A stretch of 64,000 nucleotides of DNA from Sphingobium bisphenolivorans (GCF_000412635.1 NZ_ASTG01000020.1:1-64000); one strand, 5' to 3'; positions 16,075 through 27,096 are shown, counted from the first letter of the stretch. Numbers and translations: made by a program. Notes: generated from the letters alone by a model not told the origin.

Positions 16075-17478
16075 GTGAGTTTTATTTCGATGCAATTTAC
16101 TGAACTTGGCCTTGCCGAGCCGATCCTGAAGGCGCTCGCCGCCAAGAAATATGGTTCGCCCACGCCCATCCAGGCGCAGGCCATCCCTGTGCTGCTGAAG
16201 GGCAAGGACCTTTGCGGCATCGCGCAGACCGGCACCGGCAAGACGGCCGCCTTTGCGCTGCCGAGCCTTGACCATTTCGCGCGTAACCCCAAGCCCACGC
16301 CGCTGCAGGGCTGCCGCATGCTGGTGCTTTCGCCCACGCGCGAACTGGCGGCGCAGATCGCGCAGAGCTTCCGCGACTATGGCCGCTTCCTGAAGCTGTC
16401 GGTCGAGGTCGTGTTCGGCGGCGTGCCGATCAACCGGCAGATCCGGGCGCTGGGACGCGGCGTCGACATCGTCGTCGCGACGCCGGGCCGCCTGCTCGAC
16501 CTGATCGACCAGCGCGCCTTCACGATCAAGGACACCGAGATCTTCGTCCTGGATGAAGCCGACCAGATGATGGACATGGGCTTCATCCATCCGTTGAAGC
16601 GCATTGCCAAGCTGCTGCCGAAGGAACGGCAGAACCTGTTTTTCTCGGCCACCATGCCCAAGGAGATCGAGGCGCTGGCGGCGCAGTTCCTGCATGACCC
16701 GGTGAAGGTCAGCGTCGCGCCGCAATCGACCACGGCGGAGCGGGTGCGCCAGCAGGCGACCTTCGTCAACCAGGCGGAGAAGCAGGCGCTGCTGAACCTT
16801 ACCATCAGGAGCGAGGATATCGACCGCGCGCTGATCTTCACCCGGACCAAGCATGGCGCGGATCGCGTGGTGCGCTTCCTGGAGGGGGCGGGCATTCAGG
16901 CGGCGGCCATCCATGGCAACAAGAGCCAGGCGCAGCGGACCACCGCGTTGCAGGCTTTCCGCCATGGGCATGTGAAGCTGCTGGTCGCCACCGATATCGC
17001 GGCGCGCGGGATCGACGTGTCGGGCGTAAGCCATGTCATCAACTTCGAAATGCCCAACGTGCCGGAGCAGTATGTGCACCGCATCGGGCGGACCGCGCGC
17101 GCAGGTGCGGAAGGCATTGCGATCAGCTTCGTGGCGGACGACGAGCGGCCTTATCTGAAGGCGATCGAGCGGACGACCAAGGTGAAGCTGGACGTCGTGC
17201 CGCTGCCCGAGAATTTCGTGGAGGCCGTTCGCAACCTTCCCAAGGCCGCGCCGCAGCGCAAGGGCCGCGAGCAGACGACCGAACAGAAGGTGAAGCGGGC
17301 CGAAGGGCAGCGCCGCTATCAGGACCAGCAGAAGCAGCAGCGCGGCACTGGCGAGCGGGCGCATCGCCCGGACGGCGAGGCGGCTGCACCGGCGAAGAAG
17401 AACTTCCGCCGGCGGCGCGGCGGCAGCGGTGTCGGCGCGCACAAGGGGGCGGTGCAGAAGACCGGCGGGCGTGCCTAA
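16075..17478 (+). CDS. rhlE: DEAD-box RNA helicase, RhlE-type
   Basis: 467-residue ATP-dependent RNA helicase. Motifs in order: Q motif (YGSPTPIQAQAIP), AQTGTGKT, PTRELAAQI, VATPGRLLDLI, VLDEAD, FFSATMP, TDIAARGIDV and HRIGRTARAG. The C-terminal 80 residues are Lys/Arg/Gln-rich and should bind RNA nonspecifically. It acts in ribosome assembly or cold adaptation in relatives. Start is either the GTG at 16075 or the ATG at 16090 (MQFTELGL); the latter matches family N-termini equally well. Confidence 0.92.
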   Translation: MSFISMQFTELGLAEPILKALAAKKYGSPTPIQAQAIPVLLKGKDLCGIAQTGTGKTAAFALPSLDHFARNPKPTPLQGCRMLVLSPTRELAAQIAQSFRDYGRFLKLSVEVVFGGVPINRQIRALGRGVDIVVATPGRLLDLIDQRAFTIKDTEIFVLDEADQMMDMGFIHPLKRIAKLLPKERQNLFFSATMPKEIEALAAQFLHDPVKVSVAPQSTTAERVRQQATFVNQAEKQALLNLTIRSEDIDRALIFTRTKHGADRVVRFLEGAGIQAAAIHGNKSQAQRTTALQAFRHGHVKLLVATDIAARGIDVSGVSHVINFEMPNVPEQYVHRIGRTARAGAEGIAISFVADDERPYLKAIERTTKVKLDVVPLPENFVEAVRNLPKAAPQRKGREQTTEQKVKRAEGQRRYQDQQKQQRGTGERAHRPDGEAAAPAKKNFRRRRGGSGVGAHKGAVQKTGGRA

Positions 17479-17490
17479 CGCCATCTGACG

Positions 17491-17511
17491 CTTCGTTCGA
17501 AGCGAACGAAG
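17491..17511 (+). terminator. Hairpin after DEAD-box helicase
   Basis: Perfect 9-bp stem CTTCGTTCG / CGAACGAAG with a three-base loop, 13 bases after the stop. No uninterrupted T-run follows, so it may be an attenuated terminator or an mRNA stabiliser. Confidence 0.45.
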
Positions 17512-17598
17512 AGGGTTTCAGGGGTGTCGATCTTTACTGATCGGCGCCCTTGCTATTGTCAGTGGTCATTCAGGAAAATCTCATTAGGCTGCGCGCCT

Positions 17599-20490
17599 AT
17601 GAGTTTTTCCTTCCGGCGTTCCGCCGTCTCGCTGTCCGTCCTTGCCCTGCTGCTTTCGGGAATGTCCGCGCCGCTGGGCGCGAAGACGGACCCGGCCAGC
17701 AACCCGGCCAAGCCCGCCTCCACCAGCGCTCAGGTACGGCCGTGGCTCTATGAAAATAGCGATGTGCCGATCGATCCGGCGTGGCGGTTCGGCGAACTGT
17801 CGAACGGCCTGCGTTATGCGGTGCGGCGCAATGGCGTGCCGCCGGGGCAGGTTTCGGTGCGGCTGCGGATCGACGCTGGGTCGCTGATGGAGCGGGCCGA
17901 CGAGCTTGGCTATGCGCATTTCATGGAGCACCTGACCTTTCGCGGGTCGCGCCATGTCCCCGACGGGGAATCCAAGCGCATCTGGCAGCGGCTGGGCGTG
18001 ACCTTCGGCAGCGACAGCAATGCGCAGACGACGCCGACCGGCACGACCTATGCGCTCGACCTGCCGCAGGCAACGCCGGCGAGCCTTGGCGAAAGCATGA
18101 AGATTCTCGCGGGCATGATGGTCGATCCCAACATTGTCGACAGTGCCGTCAACGCGGAGCGGGCGGTGGTGCTCGCCGAGAAGCGGGAGGGTGACGGGCC
18201 GCAGATGCGGATTTCCGACGCGAGCCGGCAGCATTTCTTCGCCGGGCAGCCGCTGGCGGATCATAGCCCGATCGGCACGGTCGCGACGCTGAACGCGGTG
18301 ACCGCGACGAAGATGGAGGCATTTCACCAGCGCTGGTATCGACCGGAAAATGCGGTGATCTCGATCGCGGGCGACATCGATCCGGCGGCGGCCGAGCAAC
18401 TGATCAAGGATAATTTCGCCAGTTGGACAGTGCCGGGCAAGGGTGCGCCGCTCCCCGACTTCGGTGAGCCGGACCCCAAGGCGCCCGCGACCCGGGTGAC
18501 GGTGGAGCCGGGCGCGCCGACGGGCCTTACCATGGCTTGGCTGCGGCCGTGGAAGCCGCATGCGGACACGATCGTCTATAATCAGGACAAGCTGACCGAC
18601 ATGCTGGCGCTGCAGATCATCAGCCGGCGGCTGGAGCAGGCGGCGCGGGGCGGGGGCAGCTTCCTCCAGGCGAGCGTCGATCAGCAGGATGTCAGCCGGT
18701 CGGCGGACGGCACCTTCGTCACCATCGTGCCCACGGGCGAGAATTGGGAGAAGGCGCTGGCCGACGTGCGCGCGATCATCGAAGACGCCAAGGCGAGTGC
18801 GCCGAGCCAGATCGAGATTGACCGCGAATATGCGCAGATGGACACGGCGCTCGCCATCCAGGTGGAGAATGCCGACACCGAATCCGGCGCCAAGCAGGCG
18901 AGCGACCTGGTGAGCGCGGTGGATATACGCGAGACGACGGTCAGTCCGCAGGCGGCGCTTGATATCTTCCGCTCGGGCAAGCCGTCGATGACGCCGCAGA
19001 AGATACTGGATTCGACGCGTCGCCTGTTTTCGGCGGGCGTGTTCCGCGCGCTGCTGATCACGGGCAAGGTCCAGCCGGGCGTCGAGGCGAAGCTGGCGGC
19101 GGCGGTGGCGGCGCCGGTCAAGGCGGCGACGAACGCGCGCCTGGGCGACAAGGTCGTGACCATGGCCGACCTGCCGAAGCTGGGCACGCCGGGGAAGGTG
19201 GTAGCGCGCACGCCTGTCGGGCTGCCGGGAATGGAACTGGTGACCTTCGCGAACGGGGTCAAGCTGACGCTCTTTGCCAATGATGCCGAAACGGAGAAGG
19301 TGCGGATCAACGTCCGCTTCGGCCATGGGCAGCAGGCTTTCTCTCCCACCAAGCCTGCGCCCGGCTGGGCGGCGGACTATGCGCTGGTGGCGAGCGGCAT
19401 CGGCAAGCTCGGCCAGCGGGAACTGGACGATCTGACCAACGGCCGCCGCATGGGCATGAATTTCTCGACCGACGATGATGCCTTCGAAATGCAGGCCGTG
19501 ACGCGGCCGGCCGACTATAAGGACCAGTTGCAGCTGTTCGCGACGAAACTGTTCGCGCCCGGATGGGACCCGGCACCGATCGCACGGGTGAAGACGGGGG
19601 CAGGGGTTGCCTATGACGCGATGGAGCGCGCGCCGGATTCCGTGCTGGCGCGCGACCTCAACTGGTTGCTGCATGACAAGGACGTGCGGTTCCGCACGCC
19701 ATCCCGCGCGGAGATCGACGCGCTGACGCCGCAGGCCTTCCGCGCGACCTGGGAGCCGTTGCTGGCGTCGGGGCCGATCGAGGTGCAGATTTTCGGGCAG
19801 GTGAAAGCGGACGACGCCATCCAGGCCGTTGCGGCGACCTTTGGCGCGTTGCCGCCGCGGGCCGATACCCCCGTACCAGCGGCCAACAGGCTGATGCGTT
19901 TTCCGGCCCATGTCGAAACCCCAGTCGTCCTGCGGCACAAGGGCGACAAGGAACAGGCGGCGGCGGTCATGGCCTGGCCGACGGCGGGCGGCTTCGCGCT
20001 GACCAAGGAGGCCCGGCAGCTGGAGATATTGACGCAGATCTTCAACGATCGGCTGTTCGACAAGCTGCGCTCCACCGAGGGCGCCGCCTATTCGCCGAGC
20101 GTGCAGAATAGCTGGCCCTTTTCCTATGAAAGCGGCGGCTACATTCTGGTGACGAGCCAGGTGCGGCCCGACCGGGTCAATTATTTCTACGGTGTGGTGA
20201 AGGATACGGCCGCCGACCTCGCGAAAAATCCGGTGAGCGGCGATGAACTACAACGTGCAGTCGCGCCGATGCGCCAGCTGCTGATGCGGGCCGGGACGGG
20301 CAACGCCTTTTGGATGAACCAGATGGAGGGCGCGGCGCATGACCCGCGCTATGTCGAGGCGATGCAGGGCATGGCACGCGACATGCTGAACGTCACCCCG
20401 GCCGATATTCAAACGCTGGCCGCCAAATATCTGGTGCCGGGCAAGAGCTGGTCGGCGGTCGTGCTGCCCGACGGGGTAGCTGCGAAGTAA
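17599..20490 (+). CDS. M16-family zinc metallopeptidase, two-repeat periplasmic form
   Basis: 963-residue insulinase-like peptidase with a Sec signal peptide (residues 1-31: RRSAVSLSVLALLLSGMSAPLGA). The N-terminal repeat carries the inverted zinc motif HFMEH (H-x2-E-H) and a downstream AERAVVLAEKRE segment with the third ligand. Four M16 domains in two halves fit a complete clam-shell protease in one chain. Likely role: degradation of peptides in the periplasm; the substrate is unknown. The start MSFSFRRSA at 17599 is chosen because it creates the signal peptide. No partner gene (a second inactive M16 subunit) lies next to it. Confidence 0.9.
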   Translation: MSFSFRRSAVSLSVLALLLSGMSAPLGAKTDPASNPAKPASTSAQVRPWLYENSDVPIDPAWRFGELSNGLRYAVRRNGVPPGQVSVRLRIDAGSLMERADELGYAHFMEHLTFRGSRHVPDGESKRIWQRLGVTFGSDSNAQTTPTGTTYALDLPQATPASLGESMKILAGMMVDPNIVDSAVNAERAVVLAEKREGDGPQMRISDASRQHFFAGQPLADHSPIGTVATLNAVTATKMEAFHQRWYRPENAVISIAGDIDPAAAEQLIKDNFASWTVPGKGAPLPDFGEPDPKAPATRVTVEPGAPTGLTMAWLRPWKPHADTIVYNQDKLTDMLALQIISRRLEQAARGGGSFLQASVDQQDVSRSADGTFVTIVPTGENWEKALADVRAIIEDAKASAPSQIEIDREYAQMDTALAIQVENADTESGAKQASDLVSAVDIRETTVSPQAALDIFRSGKPSMTPQKILDSTRRLFSAGVFRALLITGKVQPGVEAKLAAAVAAPVKAATNARLGDKVVTMADLPKLGTPGKVVARTPVGLPGMELVTFANGVKLTLFANDAETEKVRINVRFGHGQQAFSPTKPAPGWAADYALVASGIGKLGQRELDDLTNGRRMGMNFSTDDDAFEMQAVTRPADYKDQLQLFATKLFAPGWDPAPIARVKTGAGVAYDAMERAPDSVLARDLNWLLHDKDVRFRTPSRAEIDALTPQAFRATWEPLLASGPIEVQIFGQVKADDAIQAVAATFGALPPRADTPVPAANRLMRFPAHVETPVVLRHKGDKEQAAAVMAWPTAGGFALTKEARQLEILTQIFNDRLFDKLRSTEGAAYSPSVQNSWPFSYESGGYILVTSQVRPDRVNYFYGVVKDTAADLAKNPVSGDELQRAVAPMRQLLMRAGTGNAFWMNQMEGAAHDPRYVEAMQGMARDMLNVTPADIQTLAAKYLVPGKSWSAVVLPDGVAAK

Positions 20491-20643
20491 GACCCCTTGC
20501 ATGCTCGGCGCGGCTTGCCGCCAAGGGCGGGCAAGACTGAGCGGTTCCTCTTGCCAAGAGGAGCGCTTGGATAGCTAAGCCCGAACCGGGCTGTGCCGGC
20601 GTGCGTCGCGCCGGAGCCGGAATGCCCAGACCTTTGCCGATCG

Positions 20644-21237
20644 TCAGCGAATGGAGCGGAGGGCGGCGACGATCATCTGCGCGGCACTTCTCGCGGTGTC
20701 CTCCCGGCCGAGGGTCGGCGCGGAGAGGCTGCGGTGACCAAGGCCGAACAGGGTGGCGAGGATGATCTCCTCCGCGCTCTTGAGCGCATCACCTGCCAAG
20801 TCGGGATTGGCGATGCAGGCAAATTCGCCCAGCGCTTCGCGATAGTGCTCGCACATGGCGGTGATCGTGGCGCCCACACGGGGGTTACGATGCGCTTCGG
20901 CAAGAATGTCGAAGGTGAGGGCCTCGTAAGGGTTGTCCATCCCCTTGAGCAGCATCAATTCGAAGGTCCGCACAATATCGATCTCGCCTGCTTCGAGACG
21001 GGCGCGAAGGGCAAGGATCATCTGCTCCTTGTCATGCGCGTCCTTTTCGACGATGGCATCGATAATCTCTTCCTTGCCCTTGAACAGCCGGTAAATCTGT
21101 CCGACTGACACGCCCGCTGATGTCGCGAGTTCAGCGATGGGCGTCTGGTGAAACCCCTTCGCAGCGAAGAGGTCGCGCGCGGCCAGCAGGATGCGATCCT
21201 TACCGCTAATCTCATGTTGCAGCGCAGCCAAAATCAT
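20644..21237 (-). CDS. TetR-family repressor of the adjacent efflux operon
   Basis: 197-residue TetR/AcrR-type repressor. The N-terminal helix-turn-helix is clear (DLFAAKGFHQTPIAELA, then GVSVGQIYRLFKGKEEII), and the C-terminal half would bind ligands. It is divergent from the RND operon with a 106-base intergenic region holding a TetR-type palindrome (21300-21313), so local repression of the pump is very likely. The inducer is unknown. Confidence 0.88.
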   Translation of the reverse strand: MILAALQHEISGKDRILLAARDLFAAKGFHQTPIAELATSAGVSVGQIYRLFKGKEEIIDAIVEKDAHDKEQMILALRARLEAGEIDIVRTFELMLLKGMDNPYEALTFDILAEAHRNPRVGATITAMCEHYREALGEFACIANPDLAGDALKSAEEIILATLFGLGHRSLSAPTLGREDTARSAAQMIVAALRSIR

Positions 21238-21299
21238 CTCCAGATCAGTTTTTTTCTTGAACTTAACCTGCCATGATCTTACCTGCGCATCAAGCGGAA

Positions 21300-21313
21300 T
21301 GAATGTTCATTCA
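21300..21313. promoter_or_regulatory. TetR-type operator palindrome
   Basis: Perfect inverted repeat TGAATG-TT-CATTCA in the divergent tetR/RND-adaptor intergenic region, 31 bases before the adaptor start. TGAATG/CATTCA half-sites are typical of AcrR-like regulators. Confidence 0.65.
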
Positions 21314-21343
21314 CGATCGCAAACAGAGGGAACGGAGCATCAG

Positions 21344-22504
21344 ATGATGCAAAAGGGGAAAATCGTCGGTCTGCTGGCTTGCGTTTCAGCCTTGGGGCTT
21401 AGCGCCTGTGGCAAGGAACAGCCGCCTGCCCCGCCCCCGCCGGCAGTCGGGGTGGTGACGCTCCAGACGGAATCTGCGCCGCTCTTCACTGAGTTGCCGG
21501 GGCGCATCACTGCTGTGGAAACAGCGGAAGTTCGTCCGCAGATCAGCGGTGTGATCCGCAGGCGCCTGTTCACTGAGGGCGGCTATGTGCGGGCTGGCCA
21601 GCTGCTTTACGAGATTGACGACGCGCCCTATCGGGCCGCTTTAGGTCAGGCGCAAGGCGCTCTGGGCAGGGCGCAGGCCTCTATTCGCGCGACGGGCCTT
21701 CAGGCGCAGCGGTATCGCGAACTGGTCGGCATCAACGCGGTCAGCCGACAGGAAGCCGACAATGCGGACGCCGCCGCCCAGCAGGCCCGAGCTGATGTTG
21801 CAGCGCAGCGTGCGGCCGTTCAGGCGGCGCAGGTGAACCAGAATTTCACGCGCATTCGCGCGCCCATTTCCGGCCGGATCGGCCGCTCGCTGTTTACGCC
21901 CGGCGCGCTGGTTCAGGCGGGGCAGGCCGACGCGCTGACGACGATCCAGAGGACCGACATGGTCTATGTCGATGTGACTCAGTCCGCCGCGCAGATACTG
22001 AACCTCAAACAGGCCATGCAGGCAGGGGGCGTCAGCGCCGCCCAGGGCGCACGGGTCCGCCTGCAACTGCCCAATGGCAGCGACTATCCGGTGGAAGGCC
22101 GGCTGCAATTTTCCGAAGTGACGGTTGATCCGAGTTCCGGCGCCGTGACCTTGCGCGCCACCTTCGCCAATCCCGACGGCCTGCTGCTGCCGGGCATGTA
22201 TGTCCGCGCGACCGTGGTGGAAGGCCAGAGGTCGCAGGCGATACTGGCTCCGCAGCAGGGCATTTCGCGCGACGCGCGCGGCCGGGCGACGGCCCTGGTG
22301 CTGGGCGCGGGCAACAAGGTCGAGATGCGGCAGGTCGAGATCGATCGGGCGCTGGGCGACAAATGGATCGTGACCAAGGGCCTCAAGGCCGGCGACAGGC
22401 TGATCGTCGAGGGGCTGGTCAACCTGCGCCCGGGAACGGTCGTGCGGCCGGGCCGGCCGCAGCAGGTGACCGCGCAGCCGGTCACGCAGGCTGGAGCGAA
22501 GTAA
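21344..22504 (+). CDS. acrA: RND efflux periplasmic adaptor (AcrA/MexA type)
   Basis: 386-residue membrane-fusion lipoprotein that links an inner-membrane RND pump to an outer-membrane channel. It has a lipoprotein signal (GLLACVSALGLSAC, with the lipid-modified Cys at about residue 22), a lipoyl domain (ETAEVRPQISGVIRRRLFTEGGYVRAGQ), an alpha-helical hairpin, and a beta-barrel. The start MMQKGKIVG follows GGAACGGAG. First gene of the operon adaptor-permease-channel; the permease starts three bases after its stop. Confidence 0.93.
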   Translation: MMQKGKIVGLLACVSALGLSACGKEQPPAPPPPAVGVVTLQTESAPLFTELPGRITAVETAEVRPQISGVIRRRLFTEGGYVRAGQLLYEIDDAPYRAALGQAQGALGRAQASIRATGLQAQRYRELVGINAVSRQEADNADAAAQQARADVAAQRAAVQAAQVNQNFTRIRAPISGRIGRSLFTPGALVQAGQADALTTIQRTDMVYVDVTQSAAQILNLKQAMQAGGVSAAQGARVRLQLPNGSDYPVEGRLQFSEVTVDPSSGAVTLRATFANPDGLLLPGMYVRATVVEGQRSQAILAPQQGISRDARGRATALVLGAGNKVEMRQVEIDRALGDKWIVTKGLKAGDRLIVEGLVNLRPGTVVRPGRPQQVTAQPVTQAGAK

Positions 22505-22507
22505 GTC

Positions 22508-25500
22508 ATGGCGCGTTATTTCATCGACAGGCCGATTTTCGCCTGGGTGATCGCCATTGTCATCATGCTTGCGGGCGTGCTCGCGCTGCGTTCGCTGGCC
22601 GTCGCGCAGTTCCCCGAGATCGCGGCTCCTTCCGTGACGATCGCCACCAGCTATCCGGGCGCGGATGCGCGGACGCTGGAAAGCACGACCACGCAGATCA
22701 TAGAGCAGCAGCTCAAGGGCATCGATAATCTCCGCTATTTCTCTTCGAGCAGCGATTCGGCAGGTAATCTGACGATCTCGCTTACCTTCGAACAGGGCAC
22801 CGACGCCGATATCGCGCAGGTGCAGGTCCAGAATAAGCTGGCGCAGGCCACCCCGCTACTGCCGCAGGAAGTGCAGCAACAGGGGCTGCGGGTCACCAAA
22901 TCCACGTCCAGCTTCCTGATGGTTCTGGCCGTCTATGCCGATGACGGCATTCACGACCAGCAGGATGCGGGCGATTTCGTTGCGTCCACGCTGCAAGATC
23001 CGATCAGCCGGGTCGCCGGCGTCGGCGATACCCAGTTGCTGGGCGCGCAATATGCGATGCGGATCTGGCTCGACCCATACAAAATGGCCAATCTGGGCGT
23101 TACGACGGGCGATGTGAAAGCGGCGATCCGGGCTCAGAATGCGCAGGTTTCGGCGGGCCAGGTCGGCGGCACTCCCTCACCGGCGAGGCAGGCGCTTAAC
23201 GCGACCGTGACAGCGCAGTCGCGGCTGCGCACCCCGGAAGAATTCCGCCAGATCATGCTCCGCAGCAACAGCAACGGGTCGGTGGTTCATCTGGCCGACG
23301 TCGCGCGGGTGGAACTGGGCGCGGAAAATTACGGTTTCGGCGCGCGGTTCAACGGCCATCCGGCCGCGGGTTTCGGCATCAAGCTGGCTCCAGGCGCCAA
23401 TGCGCTCGATACCGTCGCCGCCGTGAAGAAGCGGATCGACGAACTGTCGGCGAATTTTCCGGTCTGGGTGAAATACGACTTCCCCGTCGACAATTCGACC
23501 TTCGTCAAACTGTCGGTCGAACAGGTGATCCACACGCTGGTCGAAGCGATCCTGCTCGTCTTTGTCGTGATGTTCGTCTTCCTGCAGAACTGGCGTGCGA
23601 CGCTGATCCCGACCATCGCGGTTCCGGTGGTGCTGCTGGGATCGCTGGCGATCCTCTATGCGACGGGCTTTACCATCAACACGCTGACATTGTTCGGCAT
23701 GGTGCTGGCGATCGGCCTGCTGGTGGATGATGCGATCGTCGTTGTCGAGAATGTCGAGCGATTGATCCAGGATGAGGGGCTCAGCCCCAAGGAGGCGGCG
23801 AAGAAGTCGATGGACGAGATCAGCGGCGCGCTGGTCGGCATCGGTCTGGTGCTGTCTGCGGTGTTCCTGCCCATGGCTTTCTTCGGCGGATCGACAGGCG
23901 TGATCTTCCGCCAGTTTTCGATCACTATCGTGTCGTCCATGGTGCTTTCAGTGCTGGTGGCGCTCATCCTTACGCCCGCGCTGTGCGCCACGATCCTGAA
24001 GCCTGCGCATCAAGGACATCAGCAGCATAAGGGCTTCTTCGGCTGGTTCAACCGCACCTTCGACCGCAATGTCGAGCGCTATGGCCGGACGGTCGAGAAG
24101 GTCGAGCGGCGCTGGGGCCGGACGATGCTGGTCTATGCCGCGATCGTTCTGGGCATGGCGCTGATCTTCCTGCGCATGCCGGGTGGCTTCCTGCCGGAGG
24201 AAGACCAGGGGTCGCTGATCAATCAGGTGTCCTTGCCGAGCGGGTCCACGCTGGAGGAGACGGAGCGGACGCTGGCCCGCGTACGCGACTATTATATGAC
24301 GCAGGAAAAGGACAATGTCCGCGCGGTGTTCACCATTTCGGGCTTCGGCTTTGTCGGGCAGGGGCAGAATGTCGGCCTGACCTTCGTGCGGCTGAAGGAC
24401 TGGTCGCAGCGCAAGGGCAAGGCGAATGGCGCCCCCGCCATCGCGCAGCGGGCGAACCAGGCGCTGCACAACATCTCCTCGGCCATGGTCATCGCGTTCG
24501 TGCCGCCTGCGGTGCAGGAACTGGGCAACGCCAGCGGCTTCGACTTCCAGCTGGTGGACCGGGGCGGTCTGGGCCATGAAAAGATGCTGGAGGCGCGCAA
24601 TCAGCTGCTGGGGATGGCGGCCGCGGACAAGCGTCTGGCGCAGGTGCGGCCCAACGGCCTTGAAGACACTGCGCAGATCAAGCTGAATGTCGATCAGGCC
24701 GCAGCTGGCGCTCTGGGCGTCGCGCAGGCGGACATCAACGACACGATCAGCACCGCCATGGGCAGTTCCTATGTCAATGATTTCGTGGATCGCGACCGGG
24801 TGAAGCGCGTCTTCGTGCAGGCCGACGCGCCGTTCCGGACGTCTCCCGATGCCATCGGCGCGCTGCATGTTCGCGGCAGCGGCGGAGTGATGGCGCCGAT
24901 TTCATCCTTCGCCTCGACCGAATGGACGAAGGGTCCGGCCAAGCTGGAGCGGTTCAACGGCGTGTCGTCGATGCAGATCATGGGGGCGCCGGCGCCCGGC
25001 GTATCGACGGGCGAAGCGATGCAGGTGATGGAGGAACTCGCGGCCAAGCTGCCGGCGGGCGTGGGCCATGAATGGAGCGGCATCTCCTATGAGGAAAGGA
25101 CCTCCGGCGGGCAGGCCCCGGCGCTTTATGCTCTTTCCATGCTGATCGTCTTCCTTTGCCTTGCAGCCCTTTATGAAAGCTGGTCGGTGCCGATCGCGGT
25201 CATGCTGGTGGTGCCGCTGGGCGTGATCGGCGCGGTGATCGCGGCGAGCTTGGCGGGCCTGAGCAACGACATCTACCTGCAGGTCGGCCTGATCACGACC
25301 ATCGGCGTGTCGGCGAAGAACGCGATCCTGATCGTGGAATTCGCCGAGGAGAAGATGCGCGAAGGCCTGCCCCCCGCACGGGCGGCGCTGGAGGCGGGCA
25401 AGCTGCGCCTGCGCCCGATCCTGATGACCAGCTTCGCATTCGTGTTCGGTGTGCTGCCTCTGGCGCTGGCATCGGGCGCGGGGGCAGGCGGGCAGCGGGC

Positions 25501-25663
25501 GATCGGCTGGGCCGTGGTGGGTGGCATGCTCTCCGCCACCTTGCTCGCGATCTTCTTCGTGCCGGTGTTCTTCACCGTAGTGAAACGACTGTTCCGTGAG
25601 CATCACGGGAGCGAGAGGGCTGAGCGTACGGGTGACGCGCCGCTGGCCCCGCAGGAGGCGTAG
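22508..25663 (+). CDS. acrB: RND efflux pump permease (AcrB/MexB, HAE1 type)
   Basis: 1051-residue proton-driven inner-membrane transporter. The N-terminus [17 protein letters not shown] is diagnostic of HAE1 pumps, and TM4 contains [16 protein letters not shown], whose two aspartates relay protons. Twelve membrane segments and two large periplasmic loops fit AcrB length. It expels drugs, dyes or solvents across both membranes; the substrate range cannot be read from sequence. ATG begins right after the adaptor stop. Confidence 0.96.
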   Translation: MARYFIDRPIFAWVIAIVIMLAGVLALRSLAVAQFPEIAAPSVTIATSYPGADARTLESTTTQIIEQQLKGIDNLRYFSSSSDSAGNLTISLTFEQGTDADIAQVQVQNKLAQATPLLPQEVQQQGLRVTKSTSSFLMVLAVYADDGIHDQQDAGDFVASTLQDPISRVAGVGDTQLLGAQYAMRIWLDPYKMANLGVTTGDVKAAIRAQNAQVSAGQVGGTPSPARQALNATVTAQSRLRTPEEFRQIMLRSNSNGSVVHLADVARVELGAENYGFGARFNGHPAAGFGIKLAPGANALDTVAAVKKRIDELSANFPVWVKYDFPVDNSTFVKLSVEQVIHTLVEAILLVFVVMFVFLQNWRATLIPTIAVPVVLLGSLAILYATGFTINTLTLFGMVLAIGLLVDDAIVVVENVERLIQDEGLSPKEAAKKSMDEISGALVGIGLVLSAVFLPMAFFGGSTGVIFRQFSITIVSSMVLSVLVALILTPALCATILKPAHQGHQQHKGFFGWFNRTFDRNVERYGRTVEKVERRWGRTMLVYAAIVLGMALIFLRMPGGFLPEEDQGSLINQVSLPSGSTLEETERTLARVRDYYMTQEKDNVRAVFTISGFGFVGQGQNVGLTFVRLKDWSQRKGKANGAPAIAQRANQALHNISSAMVIAFVPPAVQELGNASGFDFQLVDRGGLGHEKMLEARNQLLGMAAADKRLAQVRPNGLEDTAQIKLNVDQAAAGALGVAQADINDTISTAMGSSYVNDFVDRDRVKRVFVQADAPFRTSPDAIGALHVRGSGGVMAPISSFASTEWTKGPAKLERFNGVSSMQIMGAPAPGVSTGEAMQVMEELAAKLPAGVGHEWSGISYEERTSGGQAPALYALSMLIVFLCLAALYESWSVPIAVMLVVPLGVIGAVIAASLAGLSNDIYLQVGLITTIGVSAKNAILIVEFAEEKMREGLPPARAALEAGKLRLRPILMTSFAFVFGVLPLALASGAGAGGQRAIGWAVVGGMLSATLLAIFFVPVFFTVVKRLFREHHGSERAERTGDAPLAPQEA

Positions 25664-25664
25664 G

Positions 25665-27080
25665 ATGATGCGCAATATGAAAGCGGCTTCGGCCATCACT
25701 CTCGCCCTTTCACTGGCGGCGTGCGACATGGCGCCCAAATATGTGCGGCCCGCGCTCCCGGTGCCGGAGGCGAGTCCGCAGGGGCCTGCCTATAACGCAG
25801 CGGGGCGGGGCGGGGCGATCTCCCCTGCTGACACGGCCTGGCGTGATTTCTTCCTCGACCCCCGGCTCGTCCGGGTGCTCGACGCGACGCTGGCCCATAA
25901 TCGCGACCTGCGCGTGGCGCTCGCCAATGTCGAGCAGGCGCGGGCGCAATATCGGGTGCAGCGGGCGGACCTGTTACCGACCGTGGGCGCGCAGGGCAGC
26001 GCCACCTTCCAGGACCAGCCCTTTGCCCAGCAGGGCAGCGGCGCTTCGGGACGGACGGACATCTACACGGCCTCCGCGGGCATTTCCGCGTGGGAGATCG
26101 ACCTGTTCGGCCGGGTGCGCAACCTGACGCAGGCGGCGCAGGAGCAATATTTCGCCTCGGTCGAGAATCGCAACGCGGCGCAGACGGCGTTGATTGCAGA
26201 AACTGCGCGCGCATGGCTGACCATGGCGGCGGATCAGGAGCGGCTGCGGATCGCGCGCGATCTGGAGAAGGCGTTCGGCCAGACGCTGGCGCTGACGCGG
26301 GCACGCTTCGCCAAGGGCATCGCGTCGGAACTGGAGGTGCGGCAGGCGCAGACCAGCCATGACCAGGCGCGAGCCGACATCGCGCAGGCGACGACGCTGG
26401 TGGCGCAGGACCAGAATGCGCTGAACCTGCTGGCAGGGACGATCCTCCCTGCGGGAGATCTGCCGTCGGCCATGCCGGAGGGCGAGGTGACGCTGGCCAA
26501 TCTGCCGGGCAGCCTGCCATCGACGGTGTTGCTGCGTCGCCCTGACATCGCGGCGGCGGAGCATCAGTTGCTGGCGGCCAATGCCAATATCGGCGCGGCG
26601 CGAGCGGCTTTCTTTCCCAATATCTCGCTGACGGCTGCCGTTGGCACGCTGAGTTTGGGCCTGTCCAACCTCTTCTCCTCGGGCAGCGAATATTGGTCGG
26701 TCGCGCCGTCGTTGAGACTGCCGATCTTCGACTTCGGGCGGAACAAGGGCAATCTGCGTTATGCCCAGGCGACTTATGATGCGTTGCTCGCCACCTATGA
26801 AAAGAGCGTGCAGACCGGCTTTCGCGAAGTTGCCGATGCGCTGGCGGAGCGCGGCACGATGACGGCGCAGATGGAGGCGCAGACCTCCCTGCGCGACGCG
26901 GCGCGGGTCAGTTACCGCCTGTCGGAGGCGCGCTTCCGGGCCGGGATCGATCCGTTTCTGACGACGCTGGATTCGCAGCGGACGCTCTATAATGCAGAAC
27001 GCAGCCTGCTCGCGACCCGGCTGGCGCGGGCAAGCAACATGGTCGAACTCTATCGCGCGATGGGCGGCGGGCTGAAATAG
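25665..27080 (+). CDS. Outer-membrane efflux channel lipoprotein (OprM/NodT type)
   Basis: 471-residue TolC-like outer-membrane factor with a lipoprotein signal (AITLALSLAAC, Cys around residue 20) and MAPKYVRPALPVP after it, the usual NodT/OprM start. Two OEP repeats are seen (DPRLVRVLDATLAHNRDL and VLLRRPDIAAAEHQLLAANANIGAARAAFFP). The ATG at 25665 follows the permease stop by one base and is preceded by GCAGGAGGCG. A terminator hairpin overlaps its stop codon. Completes a tripartite pump. Confidence 0.94.
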   Translation: MMRNMKAASAITLALSLAACDMAPKYVRPALPVPEASPQGPAYNAAGRGGAISPADTAWRDFFLDPRLVRVLDATLAHNRDLRVALANVEQARAQYRVQRADLLPTVGAQGSATFQDQPFAQQGSGASGRTDIYTASAGISAWEIDLFGRVRNLTQAAQEQYFASVENRNAAQTALIAETARAWLTMAADQERLRIARDLEKAFGQTLALTRARFAKGIASELEVRQAQTSHDQARADIAQATTLVAQDQNALNLLAGTILPAGDLPSAMPEGEVTLANLPGSLPSTVLLRRPDIAAAEHQLLAANANIGAARAAFFPNISLTAAVGTLSLGLSNLFSSGSEYWSVAPSLRLPIFDFGRNKGNLRYAQATYDALLATYEKSVQTGFREVADALAERGTMTAQMEAQTSLRDAARVSYRLSEARFRAGIDPFLTTLDSQRTLYNAERSLLATRLARASNMVELYRAMGGGLK

Positions 27081-27096
27081 CGCCGCCCATTTTTTT
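27060..27096 (+). terminator. Intrinsic terminator of the efflux operon
   Basis: Perfect 10-bp stem ATGGGCGGCG / CGCCGCCCAT (27060-27069 and 27081-27090) with an 11-base loop that contains the stop codon of the channel gene, followed by T7. Confidence 0.88.

Noticed and set aside
17584..19938. 784-codon minus-strand frame opposite the M16 peptidase
   Set aside because: Arg/His/Pro-rich composition typical of antisense reading; the plus-strand gene has clear domains and a signal peptide.
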